A program made the translations under genes and the position numbers. This document shows positions 19,201-24,651 of a stretch of 37,394 nt of DNA, one piece after another. Position 1 is the stretch's first letter, and each line of letters opens with the position of its first letter. The DNA comes from CAXSEF01 sp964236535 (GTDB lineage Bacteria > Pseudomonadota > Alphaproteobacteria > Acetobacterales > Acetobacteraceae), in assembly GCA_964236535.1 (NCBI GenBank), contig CAXSEF010000026.1, forward strand, positions 1-37,394. The letters run 5' to 3'. Below the pieces are notes generated by a model. It made no database searches. It saw only the letters and a list, made by a program, of their open reading frames with translations, and was not told the DNA's origin.

Positions 19201-19285
19201 GGACCGCGGGAGGAAGGGCCTGCGAAGATCGAGCGGCAGAGCCGTCCGGGCCGGGGGGAAGCGGGGTGCCGCGTGGGATGCTCAT
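16235..19285 (-). CDS. actB: Alternative complex III Fe-S subunit ActB
   Basis: A 1016-residue two-part protein, the large ActB subunit. The N-terminal part resembles a molybdopterin oxidoreductase but carries no catalytic cofactor in known ACIII. The C-terminal part (about 790-965) binds Fe-S clusters through CIGCNACVVACQ (from Cys794), CMHCEDAPCEVGCP, CVGTRACSGYCP, CTYC and CQVACP, compatible with three [4Fe-4S] and one [3Fe-4S]. A twin-arginine-like signal (RRRFLKVMAASFALAGLAG, 76-94) is internal, preceded by WRSLDQLAGTPAFRQFLQ, as usual in this family; Cys95 might be a lipid site. It transfers electrons from ActC to the haems of ActA. The ATG overlaps the actA stop (ATGA). Confidence 0.96.
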   Translation of the reverse strand: MSIPRGTPLPPGPDGSAARSSQALPPAVRDLARLAARSGGGHPWRSLDQLAGTPAFRQFLQAEFPAAARLAEGPDRRRFLKVMAASFALAGLAGCDDSSDDSREQEVPYVRNPERVEPGRVLQYASTTMLGGYGTGVLVATVNGRPIRIDGNDDHPWTRGGTDAFAQASVLGLYDPDRSQAVRYLGRASSWQAFRAATIGPFAVLRANRGQGMRLLTGTVTSPSLLAQIAALRTAYPEMVWHSQDAVSRAAVAESTRAAFGRVLEPRPHFDRTRVVVSLDGDFLDPGPQQVGMARDWVTARQAAARSGSLLALHAVASTPSLTAAKADYGLVAGPASLAALAAGLLDDVGRGAPAGDTAAPGANPGGDPATAWRARAAAALAGSRGQSIVVAGAAQPAAVQEAAHRLNAALGNIGHGVGYTLPVAGQAEDLASLVEAMHSGQVHTLLMLDTNVVYDAPADLAFADALNQVPLRIHAGPYPDETAAASDWHLPLLHPLEAWGDARSWDGTVGLIQPTLAPLYGGRSTPEILSLLFDLQPLGGRDILERHWREVWRGQDDAAAVDARWHQALIDGFVRDSVEPEVEVPRVSAATLATGPSASAGGLLTALFRPDPAVWDGAGANNAWLQELPRPLNKLVWDNAVAVSPALAAREHLANGDVVSLEAAGRSVEGPVWITPGQSDDSVTLTLGYGHVPPELLSTGLGFDVNRLRVSASPTQTAGVTLRKLGRRMALASTQDHGSMEGHDFVRVQPVGGAPVGDRPGAPTLPSLYPDQVYGDKDENRRAWAMVIDLDSCIGCNACVVACQSENNIAVVGREQVALGRDMHWLRIDRYYEGPVDQPATHFQPVPCMHCEDAPCEVGCPVEATLHDHEGLNLMVYNRCVGTRACSGYCPYKVRRFNYLDYTSTQTLSVQARNNPDVTVRSRGVMEKCTYCVERIAEARITADRTNTPIVDGSVKTACQVACPTRAIHFGNLRDQAADVVAARSDPRNYALLGELNLRPRTTYLAEFGPATGEG

Positions 19286-19941
19286 CGGTGGCAGATCGAG
19301 CAGTCGGTCAGCACGTTGGCACCCCGGATGTTGTTGTGCGCGACAAGCTCCGCGCCGAGCTTGTCCTGGTCGGCGGCCGGCTGCCACTCCATGTTCCACA
19401 CCTGTGCCGCAGGCCGTATCCACTTCTCCGGCGCCCGGTGGCAGTTGAGGCAGAAGGCCATCTCGAACGCATGTGCCCGGTAGGTCAGCTGCATCGACGT
19501 CACGTTGCCGTGGCAGGACGAGCAACCGAAACCCTTGCTGATGTGGATCGCATGGTTGAAGTAGACGTAGTCCGGCAGTCGATTGACCCGGGTCCAGTGC
19601 AGCGGATCGTCGTTGGCGAGACTGTCGCGCACCGGGGCCAACATCTCGGAGTTGGTCCAGATCTGGCTGTGGCAGGTCATGCAGGTCCAGGTGTCAGGCA
19701 GCCCGGCGCTTGCGTTCACCTCGACCGACTGATGGCAGTAGCGACAGTCGATCCCAAGCTCGCCGGAGTGGTGCTTGTGGCTGAACGGCACCGGCTGGGC
19801 AGGCGCCACGCCCACGGTGCTGCTGTACGACGAGGTCGACAGGCCACCCACCACCAGCAGCGCGAAGAAAGCGCCGCCAAGCGCCACGGCGATCGCGAAG
19901 CGATAGATCGCGTCCGCACCGGGAGCAAACAGCTGGCGCAT
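19282..19941 (-). CDS. actA: Alternative complex III pentahaem cytochrome c, ActA
   Basis: A 219-residue multihaem cytochrome and the first gene of the operon. One N-terminal helix (about 14-34) anchors it. Five CxxCH sites are visible: CRYCH 66-70, CMTCH 87-91, CSSCH 140-144, CLNCH 164-168 and CSICH 214-218; the last lies one residue from the C-terminus. FSHKHHSGELGIDCRYCH and YFNHAIHISKGFGCSSCHG are classic ActA segments supplying distal histidines. It collects electrons from ActB and passes them to ActE or the caa3 oxidase on the periplasmic side. The ATG at 19941 has only a weak ribosome site (GGCGAG). Confidence 0.95.
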   Translation of the reverse strand: MRQLFAPGADAIYRFAIAVALGGAFFALLVVGGLSTSSYSSTVGVAPAQPVPFSHKHHSGELGIDCRYCHQSVEVNASAGLPDTWTCMTCHSQIWTNSEMLAPVRDSLANDDPLHWTRVNRLPDYVYFNHAIHISKGFGCSSCHGNVTSMQLTYRAHAFEMAFCLNCHRAPEKWIRPAAQVWNMEWQPAADQDKLGAELVAHNNIRGANVLTDCSICHR

Positions 19942-20360
19942 CAGCTCGCCCGCGCCGTGTCGCGCCGTGTCGATGCATCGCTCAGCGCTGGTGTGTCGCG
20001 CAGCGAGACATGCGACAGACCAGTCGAATCTCGATACTCGCCTTTGATTTGCAATGACCGCAGCCTGGCGGTAGGCCCTAAATCAAATGCGCTCTCAGGT
20101 CTTGCCATGCGTCCTCGCTACAGTGATGCAGCCCGTTCCGTCAATGACCGCAATTTCTCCAGCTGATCACAGCCGCGTTGGAGTATCTTTGCGGACATCG
20201 ACGGCATCCTTCCGGGAAGTTCGGGCGCCGGCCAACCTTCGCCGGACCCGCCCCGTCGGGCTGCAAGGCACTGCTGAACCGCTTGGCACCAGCGCACATG
20301 GCCGCGACCGCACGGGTTGCAATTGCCGCATGTCGTCGGTAGAACGCCGCACCACGGAGT
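19942..20360. other. Upstream region of the actA operon
   Basis: No gene is seen between actA and the tRNA. The region should hold the promoter of the 12-kb act-cta operon. It contains TTTGATTT (20043-20050) facing AAATCAAA (20080-20087), and the 11-mer CAATGACCGCA twice, at 20052-20062 and 20142-20152. I cannot place -35/-10 elements with confidence. Confidence 0.5.
20043..20087. promoter_or_regulatory. Possible operator upstream of actA
   Basis: An 8-bp perfect inverted repeat, TTTGATTT/AAATCAAA, with 29 bases between arms, lies about 100-145 bases upstream of the actA start. It stands out as AT-rich in a GC-rich region. TTGAT matches one half of an FNR/Anr box, but the expected second half at standard spacing is AATGA rather than ATCAA, so I do not call it an FNR site. 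A regulatory role is inference from position and symmetry. Confidence 0.3.
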
Positions 20361-20435
20361 GCGGGCGTAGCTCAGGGGTAGAGCACAACCTTGCCAAGGT
20401 TGGGGTCGAGGGTTCGAATCCCTTCGCCCGCTCCA
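20361..20435 (+). tRNA. tRNA-Gly (anticodon GCC)
   Basis: A complete cloverleaf: acceptor arm GCGGGCG paired with CGCCCGC, D-arm GCTC...GAGC, anticodon stem CAACC/GGTTG around loop TTGCCAA with anticodon GCC at 20393-20395, T-arm GAGGGTTCGAATCCCTTC, discriminator T and an encoded CCA at 20433-20435. It decodes GGC, the favoured glycine codon in this GC-rich genome. Confidence 0.97.
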
Positions 20436-20777
20436 GGTTCTCAAGATGATCAAGTATTTCGCGGGCTCGCCGGGTCGCGTCCTTTGATGGAGCGGGTGCG
20501 GTTCCGCTAGATCTGCGGCGGCTTCATCTCCTGAGTGCCGCTCATCTCATCAGACGTCCCCGAACAGCGGAGCTTGTCGCGGAGTGAGAGCTTCGGCTTC
20601 GCTGGTCGTTGCGCGCCCTCATGGTCCTGGCCGTCGATCGCGTGTCGAAGTCCACCCGTGGAGAATCCCGCGACGCTGCCGGGAAGATGAACGGAGCCGA
20701 CTTCCTGGCGTGACATGGCGGGCGGTTTTCCCATGCCGGCCAGCAGCGTTGGACCAAGGGCCGATCGGAGGGCTGCC
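20436..20777. other. Intergenic region between tRNA-Gly and tenA, no gene
   Basis: I see no protein family in any frame and no second tRNA. I looked for a thiamine-pyrophosphate riboswitch ahead of tenA and found neither of its conserved cores (CTGAGA and the CCTGAT-like element) in suitable arrangement. GGAGGG at 20767-20772 is the tenA ribosome site. No integrase or duplicated tRNA end marks an integration site. Confidence 0.45.
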
Positions 20778-21464
20778 GTGCCGGATGACCAGACGGACCT
20801 GTACGGCCGATTGAGGCAAGGCGCCGGGCTGCTCTGGACGCGCTACGTGGGGCACCCGTTCGTTCGCGGGCTGGCCGACGGCACGCTGCCCCAGGCTGCG
20901 TTCCGACGCTATCTGACCCAGGACTACCTGTTCCTGATCCAGTTCGTCCGGGCCACCGCGCTCGCCGGCTACAAGAGTGCTCGGCTCGAGGATCTGCACG
21001 CCGCCGCTGCAGGGATGACCGCCCTGCTGGCGGAAATGCAGCTGCACGTAAGCTATTGCGCGGAGTGGGGCCTGGGCGAGCCGGAGATGGCGGCAGAGCC
21101 CGAGAGCGTGGAGACGGTCGCATACACCCGCTTCGTCATGGAACGCGGCACCGCAGGCGACCTGCTGGACCTGCAGGTGGCCTTGGCGCCCTGCGTGCTT
21201 GGCTATGCGGAAATCGGGGCCGCCCTGCAGCATCATGCGGGCGCCGGTAACCGCTACGGAGCCTGGATCACGTCCTACGCCGGTGCCGACTACCAGCAGA
21301 GCGCACGGGATGCACGGGCGACGCTCGGACGGACCGGGGCGCGCTCGGGGGCCTGGGCCCGGCTGGCGGACCTGCAGGCGGCTTTCAACACGGCGGTCCG
21401 GCTGGAAACGGCGTTCTGGGAGATGGGCTGGCGTGCAGGTTCGTCGTCCGACGGAACCGGGTGA
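20778..21464 (+). CDS. tenA: TenA family thiaminase II / aminopyrimidine hydrolase
   Basis: A 228-residue all-helical cytosolic protein of the TenA/thi-4 family, which hydrolyses aminomethyl pyrimidines for thiamine salvage. Active-site residues known from Bacillus TenA are present: Asp49 (YLTQDYLFL), Tyr116, the nucleophile Cys139 in ALAPCVLGYAEIG, Tyr167 (WITSYAGADY) and Glu210. The start is GTG at 20778, with GGAGGG 5 nt upstream; the ATGs at 20715 and 20733 lack a ribosome site and would add a 15- to 21-residue tail atypical for the family. No other thiamine gene adjoins. The PqqC relatives share the fold but not this cysteine motif. Family is secure; exact substrate is inferred. Confidence 0.92.
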   Translation: MPDDQTDLYGRLRQGAGLLWTRYVGHPFVRGLADGTLPQAAFRRYLTQDYLFLIQFVRATALAGYKSARLEDLHAAAAGMTALLAEMQLHVSYCAEWGLGEPEMAAEPESVETVAYTRFVMERGTAGDLLDLQVALAPCVLGYAEIGAALQHHAGAGNRYGAWITSYAGADYQQSARDARATLGRTGARSGAWARLADLQAAFNTAVRLETAFWEMGWRAGSSSDGTG

Positions 21465-21689
21465 AGGACGCACGGTCGCACCCCGCCAGACCACGGCATC
21501 CCGGTGGATCGCATCCGGGAGCAAGCCTGGCGGGTCCCGGGGCTCTTGCCTTGAACGTTGGCGGTCTGCTGAGCGGCAGCAGGAACGCTTCCTCGACAAG
21601 CGCCGGGCCGGACGCCCGTCGCGTTACGCTGCGGTGCCGCTGCGTGCGTACTGATGTCTGATCTGCACCAGTAACCCGCGAGTCTTGTC
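21465..21689. other. Intergenic region before the MFS gene
   Basis: No gene or clear regulatory element is seen. The MFS start has only a weak ribosome site (GCGAG). Confidence 0.4.
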
Positions 21690-22865
21690 ATGCCCATTCC
21701 CCTGCTCGCCCTGGCTCTCGCCGCCTTCGCGATCGGCACGAGCGAGTTCGTCATTGTCGGCCTGCTGCCCGACGTCGCCCGAGACCTGCATGTGACCATC
21801 CCGAGCGCCGGTCTGCTGGTCACCGGCTATGCGCTCGGCGTGGTCATCGGCGCGCCCATCCTGGCCATCGCCACCGCGCGCCTGCCACGCAAGGCCGCGC
21901 TGCTCGCGCTGATCGGAACCTATGCCGTCGGCAACCTGCTGTGTGCGATCGCACCCGGCTATGGCCTGCTGATGACCGCACGCATGCTGACGGCGGTCTG
22001 TCACGGCGCGTTCTTCGGCATCGGGTCCATCGTGGCCGCCGAGCTGGTACCGCCGGCGAAGCGGGGACAGGCGATCGCCATCATGTTCAGCGGCCTGACG
22101 TTGGCCAACGTTCTTGGCGTGCCTGCCGGCACCCTGCTCGGTCAGCACGCCGGGTGGCGGGCGGCGTTCTGGTGCGTCGTGGCCATCGCGCTTGCCGCGA
22201 CAGCCACCATCGCCCGGGCGCTGCCGCGTCTGCCGCGGCCGCTGGCCGTCGGGCTGTTCACGGAATTCCGGGTGCTGCGCAAGCCGCAGGTCATCCTGGC
22301 CATGCTGATGAGCGCGCTGCTTTCGGCCAGCCTGTTCAGCGTGTTCACCTACATCGCCCCGATGCTGGAGGGCGTCACCCACATCCCGCCCGCCGCCGTC
22401 ACCTCGCTGCTGCTGTTGTTCGGGGTGGGCATCACCGCCGGCAACCTGCTCGGCGGCCGGCTGGGCGACTGGCGGCTGATGCCCAGCATCGCCGTCGTGC
22501 AGGCCGCGCTGATCGCCGTCCTGGCCGTCTTCGCGCTGACCTTGCCCTGGGCGGTTCCGGCGGCCGCCATCCTGCTGATCTGGGGCGCGCTGACCTTCGC
22601 TCTCGTCACCCCGCTGCAGATGCGGGTCATCGACACTGCCCCGGAAGCGCCGAACCTGGTCGCCACCCTGAACCAGGGGGCGTTCAACCTGGGCAATGCC
22701 GGCGGCGCCTGGCTGGGGAGCGCCGCACTGGGTGCGGGAGTCGCCTACCACTCCCTGCCGTGGCTCGGAGCCATCCTGAGCGCCGTCGGGCTGACGATCA
22801 CGACGCTGTCGATGATCCTGGACCGGCGAGCCACCGCGTTGCAGCCGACGGCTCCAGGCTTGTAG
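21690..22865 (+). CDS. MFS transporter, DHA1 (AraJ/YdhP-like) efflux pump
   Basis: A 391-residue membrane protein with twelve predicted helices. The first helix and loop, FAIGTSEFVIVGLLPDVARD, is the hallmark of the drug:H+ antiporter-1 branch that includes AraJ, YdhP, NepI and PbuE. The loop 2-3 motif is modified (LATARLPRKAALL), and motif C-like glycines lie in LTLANVLGVPAGTLLG. A long family-typical segment, LNQGAFNLGNAGGAWLG, lies in helix 10-11. It probably exports small molecules such as nucleosides, arabinose-type sugars or drugs using the proton gradient. Substrate cannot be deduced. It stands alone; the fmdB relic on the other strand runs into its 3' end. Confidence 0.9.
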   Translation: MPIPLLALALAAFAIGTSEFVIVGLLPDVARDLHVTIPSAGLLVTGYALGVVIGAPILAIATARLPRKAALLALIGTYAVGNLLCAIAPGYGLLMTARMLTAVCHGAFFGIGSIVAAELVPPAKRGQAIAIMFSGLTLANVLGVPAGTLLGQHAGWRAAFWCVVAIALAATATIARALPRLPRPLAVGLFTEFRVLRKPQVILAMLMSALLSASLFSVFTYIAPMLEGVTHIPPAAVTSLLLLFGVGITAGNLLGGRLGDWRLMPSIAVVQAALIAVLAVFALTLPWAVPAAAILLIWGALTFALVTPLQMRVIDTAPEAPNLVATLNQGAFNLGNAGGAWLGSAALGAGVAYHSLPWLGAILSAVGLTITTLSMILDRRATALQPTAPGL

Positions 22866-22891
22866 GACCGGATGGTCCGGGCCGGCTCCCA

Positions 22892-23206
22892 GTGGCTGAT
22901 CATCCACGGCCGTCGTGCCGGGAAGCTTCCGGCCGCCGTGGGCAAGGCGACCGGCGATGGCTTGCAGCAGCCGCACCCTCTCGCATGGTGTCCCGACTGC
23001 GACGAACGCTGCGGCGCGTTGGCACCGCCCTCGTTGCTGGCCGACGCCTTGCGCCGCCCGCCGTCCATCGTCGCCCGCCCCGGCGTCGTCAGCAGCATGC
23101 GCGGCGATGCCTCCCCGCAGCCCGGGCAGGGCTGCGGGTCCATGAACTCCAGCATCGGCCGCAGGTCGGTGAACGGCCCGCATCGTGCGCAGCCATACTC
23201 GATGCC
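22892..23206 (-). pseudogene. FmdB-family zinc-ribbon relic, start codon lost
   Basis: The minus-strand reading GIEYGCARCGPFTDLRPM, then PQPCPGCGEASPRMLL, with a later CGCC and FPARRPWMISH, follows the whole length of an FmdB-type zinc-ribbon protein (two CxxC pairs, usual C-terminus ...RPWMISH). The usual start MPxYxY is missing: upstream of GIEY the codons read AAG CCG CGC with no ATG, GTG or TTG before an in-frame TGA. The frame also runs past the expected stop after ISH to 22745, inside the antisense of the MFS gene. A truncated protein from ATG 23155 would lose the first CxxC. I read it as a pseudogene cut at about 23206, abutting the fmdA fragment. FmdB recognition is from family memory. 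Confidence 0.65.
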
Positions 23207-23210
23207 GCGC

Positions 23211-23384
23211 GGCTTCGACGAGGACCTCGATCAGGCGATGCGCAACGCCGGCCTGGAAGTGCTTCGCCTGCTGAACGAGCATTGCGGGCTGAGCCGCGAT
23301 GATGCGTATTCGCTGGTGAGCGCCGCCGCGGATTTCGCGGTGACGCAGGTGGTGGACCGGCGGCAGGGCGTGCATGCGCGGATC
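23211..23384 (+). pseudogene. 3' fragment of an acetamidase/formamidase gene (fmdA)
   Basis: The plus-strand frame encodes GFDEDLDQAMRNAG, then GLSRDDAYSLVSAAADF and AVTQVVDRRQGVHARI. This is the C-terminal roughly 58 residues of acetamidase/formamidase (consensus ...GLSREDAY.L.S...D..VTQVVD...GVHA.IP). Nothing before residue GFDE resembles the enzyme; that side abuts the antisense fmdB relic. After ARI the expected Pro is Cys and similarity ends. The active-site part (roughly the first 300 residues) is absent, so this cannot be functional. In many genomes fmdB lies just downstream of fmdA on the same strand; here they are head to head, which points to an inversion or deletion junction near 23207-23210. 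Confidence 0.7.
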
Positions 23385-23476
23385 TGCCGGCTGTGTTCCC
23401 ACTCGGGTCAAAGCGACGGCGGCGCAAGGTTCTGCAGGACATCGTGCCGCCATTACCCACCGGCGCGAGCAGCCAG

Positions 23477-23610
23477 GCAAGCAAGGTCTGGACGCAGCCC
23501 GTGCAAGGTTCCGGCGGCCCGCTGGAGCCGCTGGTATAAGCCTTTCATATGCGGGTCTGGGGCCTCAGGCCCCAGCGGAGTCCAGAGGCAGCGCCTCTGG
23601 CCTTGCCTTC
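23477..23610. repeat. Interspersed palindromic repeat, rearranged copy G
   Basis: The left part is in plus orientation: GCAAGCAAGG at 23477, then GCAGCCCGTGCAAGGTTCCGG with the distal stem CCGGCGGC (23511-23518)/GCCGCTGG (23527-23534). The right part (about 23575-23606) holds the proximal palindrome in minus orientation (GCGGAGTCCAGAGGCAGCG...). GGGGCCTCAGGCCCC at 23559-23573 is an extra perfect palindrome between them. The copy therefore seems built from two inverted pieces. It sits between the fmdA relic and hisN. Confidence 0.65.
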
Positions 23611-23660
23611 GTCCGGCTGGTACCGAGGTCGGATAACGCGACAGCCACCAGGACGACGCG

Positions 23661-24452
23661 ATGAGCGACGGCGCAGCTCCGGACTACCCGGCGATGATCG
23701 AGTTTGCCGAGGCGCTTGCCGATGCGGCGCGGCCGGTGGCGCTGCGGTATTTCCGGACCGCGCTGCGGGTCGAGACCAAGGCCGACGCCTCGCCGGTGAC
23801 GATCGCGGATCGCGAGATCGAGGCGGCGATGCGCGCGCGGATCGCCGCACGCTTTCCCGGCCACGGCATCTTCGGCGAGGAGCAGGGCCGGTCCGCCAGC
23901 GGTGCGCGCCACACCTGGGTCATCGACCCGATCGACGGGACGAAGAGCTTCATCTCCGGCATGCCGACCTTCGGGACGCTGGTCGCGCTGTGCATCGACG
24001 AGGTGCCGCAGCTCGGCCTGATCGACATGCCGGTCCTCGGCGAGCGCTGGATCGCGGCGCCGGGCCGGCCCACGCTGCACAACGGCGCGGTGTGCCGTAC
24101 CCGGGCGTGCGACGCGCTGGGCGATGCGGTCGTGTACGCGACGTCGCCCGACATGTTCTCCGCCGGCGAATGGACGGTGTTCGACGCGCTGAGCCGCCAG
24201 GCGTCGCTGCGTCGGTTCGGCGGCGACTGCTACAGCTACGGGCTGCTGGCGTCCGGGCTGATCGACGCGGTCGTCGAGGCCGGGCTGCAGCCGTACGACA
24301 TCATGGCGGCGGTTCCGGTGATCCAGGGGGCCGGTGGCGTGGTGACGGACTGGGCCGGGCGGGAACTGGATCTTGCGAGCGGCGGGCGGGTGGTCGCCGC
24401 GGGGTCCAGGGCGCTGCACGACAGGCTGCTGTCGCTGCTGGCCTCGGCGTAG
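23661..24452 (+). CDS. hisN: Inositol-monophosphatase-type histidinol-phosphatase
   Basis: A 263-residue Mg-dependent phosphatase of the inositol monophosphatase superfamily. Metal ligands are visible: Glu73/Glu74 in FGEEQG, Asp89, Ile91 and Asp92 in WVIDPIDGTKSFISG, and Asp213 in LQPYDIMAAVPVIQGAGG. The GTKSFI variant (rather than GTxNF) and CYSYGLLASG fit HisN, which removes phosphate from L-histidinol phosphate in histidine synthesis. Related inositol or adenosine-bisphosphate phosphatases are possible alternatives. AGGACG lies just before the ATG. No other his gene adjoins, which is common for hisN. A repeat copy begins at the base after its stop codon. Confidence 0.88.
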   Translation: MSDGAAPDYPAMIEFAEALADAARPVALRYFRTALRVETKADASPVTIADREIEAAMRARIAARFPGHGIFGEEQGRSASGARHTWVIDPIDGTKSFISGMPTFGTLVALCIDEVPQLGLIDMPVLGERWIAAPGRPTLHNGAVCRTRACDALGDAVVYATSPDMFSAGEWTVFDALSRQASLRRFGGDCYSYGLLASGLIDAVVEAGLQPYDIMAAVPVIQGAGGVVTDWAGRELDLASGGRVVAAGSRALHDRLLSLLASA

Positions 24453-24636
24453 GCAAGCAAGGCCAGAGGCCTCTGGACTCCGCCAAAGGCCTAGCCTTTG
24501 GAATCCATTTGCTTAAGAAAGGGGTTTCCAGAGGCCTCGGGCCTTGGCGGGTCTGGGCGGTGCCCGCGCAAGGTTTCGCTGGCCTGCTCGGGCCGTTGGA
24601 ATGCGGGGAGAGAAAGAGCCCGGCCTTGGCTGCTGC
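24453..24636 (+). repeat. Interspersed palindromic repeat, copy B
   Basis: This near full-length copy starts GCAAGCAAGGCCAGAGGCC directly after the hisN TAG. The second palindrome (CCAAAGGCCTAGCCTTTGG) and AATCCATTTG follow, then the distal part with GCCCGCGCAAGG and CCGTTGGAATGCGGGG. It lies between convergent hisN and the M16 peptidase gene and could act as their terminator. The first palindrome is shortened to CCAGAGGCCTCTGG. Confidence 0.8.
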
Positions 24637-24651
24637 CCGGATTGACGCGGT

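Noticed and set aside
20043..20060. FNR/Anr box upstream of actA
   Set aside because: TTGAT matches one half-site but the second half at the required spacing reads AATGA, which shares too few positions with ATCAA.
20361..20435. tRNA-Gly as an integration site of a genomic island
   Set aside because: No integrase gene and no duplicated tRNA 3' end were seen downstream.
20436..20777. TPP riboswitch ahead of tenA
   Set aside because: The conserved TPP-aptamer core elements could not be found in correct order.
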